From NCBI GenBank assembly GCA_902805635.1, contig CADCTC010000208.1, positions 1 through 39,834 of the forward strand: a DNA stretch of 39,834 nucleotides, read 5' to 3'. Within the stretch, counting starts at the first letter, position 1. Each line of letters starts with the position of its first letter. This DNA is from an uncultured Chloroflexota bacterium. Lineage in GTDB: Bacteria; Chloroflexota; UBA11872; UBA12225. Shown here in pieces: positions 17,136 through 24,949 of this stretch. Made by a program: the position numbers and the translations under genes. A model generated the notes under the pieces. That model was not told the DNA's origin. It did no database searches and saw only the letters and a program-made list of their open reading frames with translations.

Positions 17136-19703
17136 TTACGCGCTTGCGTTCTGCACTTCCGCCACCAGCCGCCGGCCGCCGGGTAGCGTGACTGCCACGC
17201 TTTCCACATCGAGCGTCCCTTCGATCACCTGCACCGATGCCTGCTGCTCAGTGGCGGTCACTACACCCCACCCTGTGCCGGTGGTGAAGAAGCAGCGGAA
17301 GGTGCCGTTCACTACCGCCTGTGACACCGGGACAAACGAGAGGCGCCGATCGATGGCCGAATACGAATATCCGGAGAGCGCCAGCAGCACGCTCCACGAG
17401 GCGAGGGCGCGGGCGTAGTGGTGGCCGCACTCGAACTCGTCCCACGGGTTGCGCCGCAGGCCGTCGTGGCGCGCGCGCAAACCCTCGACGATGGCCAGGC
17501 CCTCGTCCACCAGCCCTTCATAGATGCAGTGCCCGGCCACCTGGTACTCGATGCCGGTCCACACCTCATCGGCGTAGGGGAAGGGATATGCGGGGCGCCC
17601 GCCGCGCGGCCAGGAGCACAGCAGCAGGCCGGCCTCTTCATTAAGCGCGTAGGTGCGCTGACAGGACTCGTGGTCGGAGAGATCGCGCTTGAAGTTGTGG
17701 CGCACGATCGAACCGAGCGCCGTCTTTACCCGGTCGGGCGGCAGCACGTCGCCCAGCCCCACCACACGGCAGAACCACTGGCCAAGCAGCTGGTCGGATA
17801 GGCAGCCCGCGCCGTGCTGGTAGCGCGGCTGCGATTCGCCCGGCTTGATTGGACTGGGATGCCAGTCCTCCCGACCCTCTGGATCGGCCTGGACGTCCCG
17901 CACTTCTACGTGCTGCTCGTAGTACTCGCCGTTCCACAGCTCCGCATCGTGTTTCGCTCTGCCTGCCTCGTAGACGGTGCGGCAGCGGGTGGCGAATTCC
18001 GGGTCCCCCAGTGCGTCTGCCATCAACGCCGCCGCCTTGAGCGCGCCCAGGTAAAGCGTGCCGCACATCGTATTGGGCCCGAAGAACTCGATGTCGTAGG
18101 TGTTGTGCTGCTCACCCTCCATCACGCCATCCTGGTCCGCGTCCCATGACCCCGGCGCCCAGGCCCACTCGATGGCGCGCTTCGCCCCGGGCCAGATGCC
18201 GCGCAGCCACTGCGTATCGCCGGAAAGCTGCCATTCGCGGTACAGCTTGAGCACGCATCCCATCTGACCATCGGCCGCCGGCTTATAGTCCCACAACTCG
18301 CCCGAGACTACCGGCAACAGCGTGCGGAAGCTCATGCGGCCGTTGGGGCGCGTGTTCACCTGGAAGTCGGTGCCGCGCACCGACCGCTCCAGCGCTGGGT
18401 ACAGATGCGCCAGCGCCTGCTCGTAGTTCCACACGTGGGTGCAGTCCATGGGGCAGCAGCCGGCGTTGTCGTCGCAGCCCTCGAAGGCGTGGAATGCGCC
18501 GTCTTCAGTGCGCAGGCAGGTCGTCGTTCGGATAATGCTCATCTGGCTGCTCGCCGCATCGAGCACCGCCGGCGGCAGCGTGGAGGAGAAAAGCGCCCGA
18601 TGGAAGGTCTGCGTCCTCGCCCGCAGCGTGTCCAGGTTTGCCGACACGTCGCGCGCGACGTCCCACGCATCGCTGTGACGGGTCGTGTACCAGTTGCCCA
18701 GGCGCTGCCCCAGCACCGCCGGCATCTGCCGGTTCCAGTAATTGGTTAGGTTAGGAAAGTGCCACGCAAGTACGAACGGCAGGGCCACTTCGCCACCCGG
18801 TGGCACTGTGGCGCACAGGCCGAGCGTGCCGATGTCGCTCAAGCCCTGAGGTGACGGATCTGGCGCAGAGACGCTGGGCAGCCGCCCATCGGCGCGGAAG
18901 TCATCCCAGAACGACTGGAGCGAGTCGAACCAGCCGGCGCGCTCCCATCGCTCAAGATAGGTGACGTCGCTCCAGGGTGTGGCAACCGCCAGCGACCCGG
19001 CGCCCACGCCCTCTTCGGCCGTGTTCTGGCCGGTCATCAGCAGCCCGCGCAGCTGCCGCTCGTCGCGCCAGGTATTGAGGTTGCCGCCGAAGTTGGGGTG
19101 GTTTGGCCGGTTGCCAAAGGTTGCCACGCCGTCGTAGCCAACCGGGTTGCACTGGCTGAACGCCAGCGTTGCCGCCACCGGCCTCGCCGAGCGGTTGCGC
19201 AGGCGCCAGAGGAAGACCGCCACCGGCAGGCCCGATGCGTCGGCGTCGAGCGGCGCCATCGGCGTGAACGCCTCCAGGCTCACCTCGAGCGGCAGCGTGT
19301 CGTCCTGAAACTCCAGGAACGCGAACGGGTACTCACCCGTGAAGCGCGCTTCCTTCAGGCGGCGCAGCCCGCCCATTTGGCTGGGCGGCACGCCGCGCTG
19401 ACTGGCAAATGGGGGCAGCAGCTGCCGCTCCAGCACCCTTGCCACGGACTCTCCGCCTTCAGACTGTGCCCAGAGTGAGAAGAAGGTGTACGGCAGCCAC
19501 TTACCCTTGGCCGGCCGGTTGAAGATCTCCCAGTCTTGCAGGTTGCCGCGTCCACCCAGGCCCACCGTCCCGGTTCCGATCCCACCCAGCGGAAATGCCA
19601 CGGTTTGCAGCGCTTGGCCGCTGAACGTGCGCTGGGTGCCGGATGGCGAAAAGGGCGCCAGGTCAGGCGTTGCCGGCGTGGGTGCATTAAGGGTGGCAGT
19701 CAT
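17136..19703 (-). CDS. GH116-family glycosidase (bile acid beta-glucosidase / GBA2-like)
   Basis: An 855-residue retaining beta-glycosidase (beta-glucosidase, beta-xylosidase or glucosylceramidase in characterised members). The N-terminal beta domain has FPLGGIGTGTVGLGGRG, LQDWEIFNRP and LAFSQCNPVGYDG. The (alpha/alpha)6 catalytic domain follows, with MDCTHVWNYEQALAHLYP, DGQMGCVLKLYREWQLSGD, the DQDGVMEGEQHNTYDIEFFG segment and DEVWTGIEYQVAGH near the end. There is no signal peptide, so it is probably cytoplasmic. A longer frame exists upstream, but a TACCAT box 7 nt before ATG 19703 favours this start. The epimerase gene lies 62 bp upstream in the same direction. Confidence 0.9.
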   Translation of the reverse strand: MTATLNAPTPATPDLAPFSPSGTQRTFSGQALQTVAFPLGGIGTGTVGLGGRGNLQDWEIFNRPAKGKWLPYTFFSLWAQSEGGESVARVLERQLLPPFASQRGVPPSQMGGLRRLKEARFTGEYPFAFLEFQDDTLPLEVSLEAFTPMAPLDADASGLPVAVFLWRLRNRSARPVAATLAFSQCNPVGYDGVATFGNRPNHPNFGGNLNTWRDERQLRGLLMTGQNTAEEGVGAGSLAVATPWSDVTYLERWERAGWFDSLQSFWDDFRADGRLPSVSAPDPSPQGLSDIGTLGLCATVPPGGEVALPFVLAWHFPNLTNYWNRQMPAVLGQRLGNWYTTRHSDAWDVARDVSANLDTLRARTQTFHRALFSSTLPPAVLDAASSQMSIIRTTTCLRTEDGAFHAFEGCDDNAGCCPMDCTHVWNYEQALAHLYPALERSVRGTDFQVNTRPNGRMSFRTLLPVVSGELWDYKPAADGQMGCVLKLYREWQLSGDTQWLRGIWPGAKRAIEWAWAPGSWDADQDGVMEGEQHNTYDIEFFGPNTMCGTLYLGALKAAALMADALGDPEFATRCRTVYEAGRAKHDAELWNGEYYEQHVEVRDVQADPEGREDWHPSPIKPGESQPRYQHGAGCLSDQLLGQWFCRVVGLGDVLPPDRVKTALGSIVRHNFKRDLSDHESCQRTYALNEEAGLLLCSWPRGGRPAYPFPYADEVWTGIEYQVAGHCIYEGLVDEGLAIVEGLRARHDGLRRNPWDEFECGHHYARALASWSVLLALSGYSYSAIDRRLSFVPVSQAVVNGTFRCFFTTGTGWGVVTATEQQASVQVIEGTLDVESVAVTLPGGRRLVAEVQNASA

Positions 19704-19710
19704 GCGCGTG

Positions 19711-19716
19711 ATGGTA
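19711..19716 (-). promoter_or_regulatory. -10-like box TACCAT for the GH116 gene
   Basis: On the minus strand TACCAT lies 7 nt before the ATG at 19703 (four of six matches to TATAAT), with no ribosome site. It suggests an internal leaderless promoter in addition to read-through from the epimerase gene, and supports the shorter start. Confidence 0.4.
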
Positions 19717-19765
19717 TGGCATACACGGCCGACCGTCATGGGTGCGCCAACTTGTCGCGTATGAA

Positions 19766-20926
19766 TTAGTTGGAGCTGGACTCGACAACTTCCGGCGACT
19801 GCGCCCCGGTCTGCCGCACATACAATCGCATCCAGCCGTCCCAGTGTCCACCAGGGGGGAGCACCAGCAGATTGGTTTCTTCCAGGCCACGCGCGGCAAG
19901 ATTGAACGCGTCGGGCGGGGCGGTCCACGGCTCCAGGCAGATGCCGGGACGGCCGGGTGGGCTCCAGACCACCACGTAGTCGAAACCGGCTGAGGCGCGC
20001 ATTACCAGATCCAGGCGCACGCCCGGATCCGTGACATATGCCTCCACGTCGCCGCCATCCAGCCGGTCCAGCCCCCAGCACACGCCATTGAAATGTCGGT
20101 CCTCCAGCGGCAGTCCACCGCGCAAGTCAAGGTCAGGTGGGACCGGTTCGGACACGGCGTCCGCGGCCACGGTGGCGCCTGGCGGCAGCACGGCGGCGCG
20201 CTGGCTGTACCAGCGGCGGTGTGCCGGCACGTAGACCGTGCAGCGGGCCCGTCCTCCGGTGACGTCCTCCCTGCCTCCGGGACTGCCGTCGCCGCCTTCG
20301 CCCTCTTGGGCGTCCCTGCTGTCACCGCTGACTTGGCCACTCTTGCCGTCCAGCGGCACTGGGACGTGGAAGTACGGGTGCACGCCGAAGGCAAACGGCA
20401 GATTGCCCTCGCCAGTGTTCTCTACCTGCGCCGCCAGCGTCAGGCCGCCGCCGTCAAGACGGTAGGTCACCGTCAGGCGCGAGGGGAATGGGAAGCGCGC
20501 CTGCACCTCCGGAAAGCTGGCCGACTCGATTGCGCAGGTGACGGCGGCGCAGCGCTCGTCCGCCACGCTCTCGACCACCTGCCAAGGTCGCGCCTTGACG
20601 AAGCCGTGGCCGGTGCTCTCGTTCGGCTCGATGCCCTTGAGCGCGTACTCCTGGCCCTCGAAGGTGAAGCGGCCGTCCTGCACCACGCCCGCCCACGGGT
20701 AGAGCAGCGGAATACCCCACCAGGACGGCTGCTGGCGCACCTGCTCCAGTGTCTCAGGCGCCAGCAGTGCGTGGACTGGCCGCCCGTCTGGACCGGGCAG
20801 CCAGGCGTCAATCAGGTTATTCCCGAAGTCTGGCCACAAGAGGGCGCGGCACCCGGTGCGGCTGTCGCGCAGCTCGTACAGCGTCTCACCCTCGCGCAAG
20901 ACATGAGTAACGGCAAAGCGTGGCAT
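19766..20926 (-). CDS. Aldose 1-epimerase (galactose mutarotase-like)
   Basis: A 386-residue mutarotase of the supersandwich fold, interconverting alpha and beta anomers of free sugars. Key residues are visible: His in NESTGHGFVKARPW, catalytic His in FAFGVHPYFHVP and catalytic Glu in ICLEPWTAPPDAFN. Residues about 197-228 are a Gly/Asp/Glu-rich insertion after the second His, absent in typical members and probably a surface loop. A TACACT box lies 6 nt before the ATG. The gene is the first of a likely operon with the GH116 glycosidase, whose released sugar it could equilibrate. Confidence 0.85.
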   Translation of the reverse strand: MPRFAVTHVLREGETLYELRDSRTGCRALLWPDFGNNLIDAWLPGPDGRPVHALLAPETLEQVRQQPSWWGIPLLYPWAGVVQDGRFTFEGQEYALKGIEPNESTGHGFVKARPWQVVESVADERCAAVTCAIESASFPEVQARFPFPSRLTVTYRLDGGGLTLAAQVENTGEGNLPFAFGVHPYFHVPVPLDGKSGQVSGDSRDAQEGEGGDGSPGGREDVTGGRARCTVYVPAHRRWYSQRAAVLPPGATVAADAVSEPVPPDLDLRGGLPLEDRHFNGVCWGLDRLDGGDVEAYVTDPGVRLDLVMRASAGFDYVVVWSPPGRPGICLEPWTAPPDAFNLAARGLEETNLLVLPPGGHWDGWMRLYVRQTGAQSPEVVESSSN

Positions 20927-20932
20927 GGCGCC

Positions 20933-20938
20933 AGTGTA
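20933..20938 (-). promoter_or_regulatory. -10-like box TACACT for the epimerase/GH116 operon
   Basis: On the minus strand TACACT is followed by 6 nt (GGCGCC) and the ATG at 20926. This is the same box and spacing as at 9971-9976. A leaderless transcript is inferred. Confidence 0.5.
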
Positions 20939-21120
20939 CGTGGTGCGAGGGCGAGCTCCGGCATAAGAACGTAGCTAGGCCGCGTCACGTGCTGTGCGGC
21001 CGGTGCCGTGCCGAGAAGGCGACCGGGCAAAGGGGCGGTGTAGCACCCGGTAAAGACAGGCATATGGGGGGTGTCTTCCACATATTGACTGGAAGGACTA
21101 TGCTTGTAAACGACACGAAA

Positions 21121-21135
21121 TTCTCGATCCGAGAA
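21121..21135. promoter_or_regulatory. 15-bp palindrome, possible operator
   Basis: TTCTCG-ATC-CGAGAA has perfect 6-bp arms and lies 8 bp upstream of the -35 of the putative sigma-factor promoter. The bases next to the arms are near-symmetric too (AAA / AAT). A repressor or activator site is inferred; the regulator is unknown. Confidence 0.45.
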
Positions 21136-21143
21136 ATTGCCTA

Positions 21144-21172
21144 TTGTGATTTGTTTCACATGAGGCTATTCT
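21144..21172 (+). promoter_or_regulatory. Putative promoter of the sigma-factor gene
   Basis: -35 TTGTGA (21144-21149), a 17-bp spacer and -10 TATTCT (21167-21172), each matching consensus at four of six positions. Transcription would start near 21179, leaving a leader of about 305 nt. Confidence 0.5.
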
Positions 21173-21484
21173 AGTGTTGAGTAGGGCAGCAGTCAGTGGC
21201 CAACACGCAATCCCCTCGGTGCACCCGGTGGCGCGGGTACACCATTCCGCTGAGCTCTCCAGGCGTGGCCGCCGGCTACTTCTCCCGCACACAAACGACA
21301 TCCGCCGGATAGCTCCCGGCCCTGGTGAAAGACGTACGTCGACCTTGACTTGCCTGGGTTCCTTGGCTGCATTGGGCCGCGTGAGCGCCCGCAGCATCGA
21401 ATTGTGCCCCAGCGCCGGCCGGGTGGTCGCAGCGTCTCTCCAGGGGGCCGGCCAGGCTTGAGGGAAGGAGCGATAGGTGGGATT

Positions 21485-22600
21485 ATGGCAAGAGTACGCG
21501 ACAGGGAATCAGCGCCGTTGAACGAAAGCCGCTTGCAATTCTCGCTGCACCCGGAAGATCAGGACGAGGCTGAGCTGATTCGGCAGTCACCCGTCACCCA
21601 GGAGATGGCCTGGGAGTACGGCGCGGACTTGCCCGACCTACCGGAGGAAGACCTCACCGCCGAGCAGCTGGATTCGGCGGAGGCGCTGTACATGCGTGAC
21701 ATCCGCCGCTACAACCTCCTCACCGCCGAGGAGGAGATCAAGCTGGCGGAGACGCGCGAGGAGGGCGAGGCAGCCGCCGAGACGCTGCGCAAGCTGGCAA
21801 GCAACGACCCCCGTCGCCACGAGCTCGAGCCAAAGGCGCGTAAGGGCGCGGAGGCCCGTCGCCGGCTGATCGAGTGCAACCTGCGCCTGGTAGTGTCGGT
21901 GGCGCGCAAGTACACCGGCCGCGGCATGCCGATGCTCGACCTGATCCAGGAGGGCAACATCGGGCTGGACCGCGCGGTCACCAAGTACGACCCGCGCACC
22001 GGCTACCGCTTCTCCACCTACGCGTACTGGTGGATCCGTCAGGCAGTCAGCCGCTCGCTGGCCGACCAGGGACGCGTCATCCGCCTGCCCGTCCACGTGG
22101 TCGAGCGCCTCACCGCCATGGCTCGCGTTGCGCGCGAGTTCGAGCAGGAGTTCGGACGCCGTCCTAACCCGGCCGAGGTGGCCGAGCGCCTGAGCCTGCC
22201 TCTACAGCAGGTGGAGGAAGCCTACTCCGCCTCGCGCTTCACGCTCTCGCTGGACCAGCCGGTGCTCACCAACGGCCACGACGACGATCTCACCATCGGC
22301 GACGCGGTTTCGGACGATCCGACGCAGTCTCCCGACGTGCTGGCCACCCGCGCCCTGCTGGTGAACGAGCTCGAACAGGCGCTGGGCACGCTCACCCCCC
22401 GCGAGCAGGTCGTGCTCAAGCGCCGCTTCGGCCTGGGCACCGGCATCGCCGACGGCGACACCGAGCCCGCCGCCAGCCTGGCCGAGATCGGCGAGGAGCT
22501 GGGTATGAGCCGCGAGCGCGTGCGCCAGATAGAGGCAGAAGCGCTCTCCAAGCTGCGCGGCTCACCTGAGCTCCTGACGCTGCGCAACTACGTCGAATAA
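21485..22600 (+). CDS. sigA: RNA polymerase sigma factor, RpoD/SigA-type
   Basis: A 371-residue sigma-70 family protein. Region 1.2 starts near LYMRDIRRYNLLTAEEEIKLA. Region 2 follows: NLRLVVSVARKYTGRGMPMLDLIQEG, then KYDPRTGYRFSTYAYWWIRQA. Then come region 3 (VIRLPVHVVERL) and region 4 with the helix-turn-helix LAEIGEELGMSRERVRQIEAEALSKLR. The acidic N-terminus (about 75 residues) is short compared with E. coli RpoD and similar to Gram-positive and Chloroflexota SigA proteins. It may be the housekeeping or a group 2 sigma; this cannot be decided without the rest of the genome. ATG 21485 is preceded by AAGGAG at a somewhat long distance. A hairpin follows the stop codon. Confidence 0.9.
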   Translation: MARVRDRESAPLNESRLQFSLHPEDQDEAELIRQSPVTQEMAWEYGADLPDLPEEDLTAEQLDSAEALYMRDIRRYNLLTAEEEIKLAETREEGEAAAETLRKLASNDPRRHELEPKARKGAEARRRLIECNLRLVVSVARKYTGRGMPMLDLIQEGNIGLDRAVTKYDPRTGYRFSTYAYWWIRQAVSRSLADQGRVIRLPVHVVERLTAMARVAREFEQEFGRRPNPAEVAERLSLPLQQVEEAYSASRFTLSLDQPVLTNGHDDDLTIGDAVSDDPTQSPDVLATRALLVNELEQALGTLTPREQVVLKRRFGLGTGIADGDTEPAASLAEIGEELGMSRERVRQIEAEALSKLRGSPELLTLRNYVE

Positions 22601-22635
22601 TCCCGCTCAACCCACGCCCGCCCACCCATACGCAA

Positions 22636-22662
22636 ACCGCCTCTCCAGCCCGGAGAGGCGGT
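22636..22662 (+). terminator. Stem-loop after the sigma-factor gene
   Basis: ACCGCCTCTCC (22636-22646) pairs perfectly with GGAGAGGCGGT (22652-22662) around a 5-nt loop, 36 bp after the stop. No T-run follows, so it may be a terminator of the weak-tail type or an mRNA 3' stabiliser. Confidence 0.6.
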
Positions 22663-22729
22663 GCTGATTCTGGCGAGGGTGGATCGCGCGTCGTACCCTT
22701 CTCACCACACCAAACAGGAGGAGGAAACT

Positions 22730-23908
22730 ATGGCGGCGACGGTGGACGTGCCCGTGAAGGTAGGCGAGAAGTTTCGGGCGGTGCGGCTCGACAGCCCCGG
22801 AGTGGTGTCGGTGGACGAGTATGAGCGGCAGCCGCTGCAGGACGGCGACCTGCTGGTCAAGATCGACCTGTGCGGCGTGTGCGGCTCGGACGTGCACTGG
22901 GTACACGCCACGCCAGAGGCGCAGGCGCGGATCAACTACCCCATGTTCCTGGGGCACGAGTGGACCGGCACCATCGCCGAGCTGGGGCCAGGCGCGCCGC
23001 GGCAGGACGTGACCGGGCAGCCCATCGGCATCGGCGATCGCGTGTGGGTCAAGCGGCGCAGCTGCGGCGAGTGCATCTACTGCGCGGTGCTGCGCCATCC
23101 GGAGGCGTGCATCGGGCGCAAGCCCGCCATGGACGCGGCGGGGAACCGGCGAACCGTTCCGGGCGCGGGCTTCGCCCCGGTGCTGCACCTGGCCGGCAAC
23201 CAGGACCTGGAAGTGATCAAAGTACCGGACCATGTGTCGGCCCGCGCTGCGGTGCTGCTGGAGCCGCTCACCAACGCGCTGGTTGCGGTAGAGCGCTCGA
23301 TGCAGGGCGGCGCGCCGTGGGCTGGGATCGGGTACGGGCCGGGCGCGACGGTAGTGGTGCAGGGGGCCGGCCCAATCGGCTCGCTCATCGCGTGCGTGGC
23401 ACGGCTGACCGGCGCTGACAAGATCATCCTGGTAGGCGCGCCGAAAGGACGGCTGGACATTGTGCAGGACGTGGCCGGCGTCGACGAGGTGGTTGACATC
23501 GACCAGGTGCCGGACTGGGAGGAGCGCGTCAAATTGGTGCGCGCCATGACGCCGTCAGGCATCGGCGCAGACGTCGTCTACGAGGCAGCGGGGGTGCCGG
23601 TGGCGTTCAAGGAGGCGCTGCGCATGGTGCGCCGCTTCGGCAGCATCGTAGAGGTGGGGCACTTCACGCCCCGCCGGCCGGAGCCGTTCGACGCATTCGA
23701 GATCTGCTCCACCGCCGCCACCATCCACGGTCACTACGGCCTGGCCACCCAGGCGTGGGTGGCGGGTGTTCGCTTCCTCGCTCGCCACGCCGGCACGTTC
23801 GAGTTCGAGAAGCTGGTGACCAACCTCTACCCGCTCTCAGAATTCCACACCGCGCTGGACAACATGCGCCGCGGCGTCGACATAAAGCCTGGTGTCTATC
23901 CGGACTAG
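22730..23908 (+). CDS. Zinc-dependent medium-chain alcohol/polyol dehydrogenase
   Basis: A 392-residue NAD(P)-dependent dehydrogenase of the MDR superfamily. Catalytic zinc ligands are seen in DLCGVCGSDVHW (Cys) and FLGHEWTG (His-Glu). The structural zinc site is the four Cys of SCGECIYCAVLRHPEAC. The Rossmann motif is VVVQGAGPIGSLIA. The pattern is that of threonine/sorbitol dehydrogenase-like enzymes. The substrate is unknown. A strong ribosome site (GGAGGAGG) precedes ATG 22730. The stop overlaps that of the convergent carbonic anhydrase gene in a CTAG at 23905-23908. Confidence 0.9.
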   Translation: MAATVDVPVKVGEKFRAVRLDSPGVVSVDEYERQPLQDGDLLVKIDLCGVCGSDVHWVHATPEAQARINYPMFLGHEWTGTIAELGPGAPRQDVTGQPIGIGDRVWVKRRSCGECIYCAVLRHPEACIGRKPAMDAAGNRRTVPGAGFAPVLHLAGNQDLEVIKVPDHVSARAAVLLEPLTNALVAVERSMQGGAPWAGIGYGPGATVVVQGAGPIGSLIACVARLTGADKIILVGAPKGRLDIVQDVAGVDEVVDIDQVPDWEERVKLVRAMTPSGIGADVVYEAAGVPVAFKEALRMVRRFGSIVEVGHFTPRRPEPFDAFEICSTAATIHGHYGLATQAWVAGVRFLARHAGTFEFEKLVTNLYPLSEFHTALDNMRRGVDIKPGVYPD

Positions 23909-24843
23909 CGGGTGGGCGCCGCTTCCTCCATGATGAAGCGGTCTTTCACGGGCTGTACCGGGCGCGCGTTCATCTTGAAGACGTCCTTGAACTTCTGGAT
24001 CTGCGCGCGCGACGCGGTGATGGCCTCTTTCAGCACCACCCACTGGACGCCCTGCGTGCAGGGGGGCGTGGTGAGCGAGCCGTTGTAGGCGTAGTAGCGC
24101 GTGTTCTGCGGGATGAAGTCCTGAGGGTTGAGTTCGACGTTCAGCGGCACCGGGTCCTTGGTTTCCTTCTGAGGCATCTGCTCCCAGAATTTGGCCAGAG
24201 CGGCATTCTCACGCCCTTCTACAATCAGGATGCCCAGTATTGCCAGCCGGCTCGGAGCGTCGGGCATGGCGTGCACCAGCTGCAGCTCCATGTCCGCGGC
24301 GCGCCCGTTCACGGTGTGCTCGCTTGGCGTATGGAAGTGGAACTGCACCAGCTCGTACTCCTGCCCCAGGAAGGTCATCCGGCTGCCGCGCTCGTAGTTC
24401 ACCTGGTAAGTGTGGCCGTTGTTCACCAGGCGCAGCTGCTTGGCCGGCTTGTAGCGCAGGGTGATGGGCGTGAGCCAGTCCACCTGCATCAGGCGTGAGG
24501 GGGTGATGTCGATGGGGGACTGCTCGCCTCCGGTCTGGCAAGCGATGTTGTGGGGATCGATCGCGCCCCACTGGGCAGGGCCATCCGCCCCCTCATAAGA
24601 CCAGTGCGCGCTGTGGGCGGGGGCGGGCGCCGCCGCACCGCGCGCGGCAAACATGCTGCCCACGAAGCTGGCGATAAGCAGCGGCACACCCACCGCCGCG
24701 TAGGCGACAGGCCCGCTGAGGCGTCGCGATGGCACGCGGATAACCTCAGGCGGGGGGGCAGTCGTCCCCTCAACGGGCGGATACTCTCCCTCGGGCGTAG
24801 CGTCGGAATCGTTGGAAGTGGGGGGAGCGTCGAGAGTAGCCAT
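23905..24843 (-). CDS. Membrane-anchored alpha-carbonic anhydrase with His-to-Gln at the third zinc ligand
   Basis: A 312-residue alpha-class carbonic anhydrase (CO2 hydration). A cytoplasmic Pro-rich tail (1-40) and one membrane segment (about 45-67, GPVAYAAVGVPLLIASFVGSM) place the enzyme outside the membrane. Family residues present are QSPIDI (109-114), a His64-like residue in NNGHTYQ, zinc ligands His169 and His171 in QFHFHTPSEH, the Glu175 gatekeeper, and SLTTPPC with the Thr199-like residue. The third zinc ligand, normally His in MELHLVH, is Gln188 (MELQLVH; codon CAG at 24280-24282). Activity may therefore be reduced or lost. It is convergent with the dehydrogenase (CTAG overlap) and divergent from the chromate transporter. 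A TATCAT box lies 10 nt upstream of the ATG. Confidence 0.9.
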   Translation of the reverse strand: MATLDAPPTSNDSDATPEGEYPPVEGTTAPPPEVIRVPSRRLSGPVAYAAVGVPLLIASFVGSMFAARGAAAPAPAHSAHWSYEGADGPAQWGAIDPHNIACQTGGEQSPIDITPSRLMQVDWLTPITLRYKPAKQLRLVNNGHTYQVNYERGSRMTFLGQEYELVQFHFHTPSEHTVNGRAADMELQLVHAMPDAPSRLAILGILIVEGRENAALAKFWEQMPQKETKDPVPLNVELNPQDFIPQNTRYYAYNGSLTTPPCTQGVQWVVLKEAITASRAQIQKFKDVFKMNARPVQPVKDRFIMEEAAPTR

Positions 24844-24853
24844 TTGCCGCAAG

Positions 24854-24859
24854 ATGATA
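24854..24859 (-). promoter_or_regulatory. -10-like box TATCAT for the carbonic anhydrase gene
   Basis: Minus-strand TATCAT (five of six matches to TATAAT) lies 10 nt before the ATG at 24843, allowing only a few nucleotides of leader. Confidence 0.45.
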
Positions 24860-24949
24860 GAGCCGAACCACCCCTTTGCGCCCCTTCTCACCTGCCAGTA
24901 CCGGTCGGCACCGGCCATGCAGTCGGTGAACCGGCGACTCTAGCTACCA

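Larger units (their letters stand above)
20939..21484 (+). other. Long intergenic control region and leader of the sigma-factor gene
   Basis: This stretch of about 550 bp has no convincing gene. The part from 21060 to 21180 is clearly AT-richer than its surroundings. It holds an imperfect inverted repeat (CTTCCA 21075-21080 / TGGAAG 21090-21095), a -35-like TTGACT at 21085-21090, a 15-bp palindrome and a promoter. A leader of about 300 nt then runs to the start codon at 21485. A short open frame here (20920-21174) has no coding character. Confidence 0.5.

Noticed and set aside
19704..20081. Longer start of the GH116 gene
   Set aside because: It overlaps the end of the epimerase gene and has no signal or domain; the start at 19703 has its own promoter box.
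20920..21174. 84-codon frame upstream of the sigma factor
   Set aside because: It spans the palindromes and promoter, has no ribosome site and no protein-like pattern beyond a chance CxxC pair.
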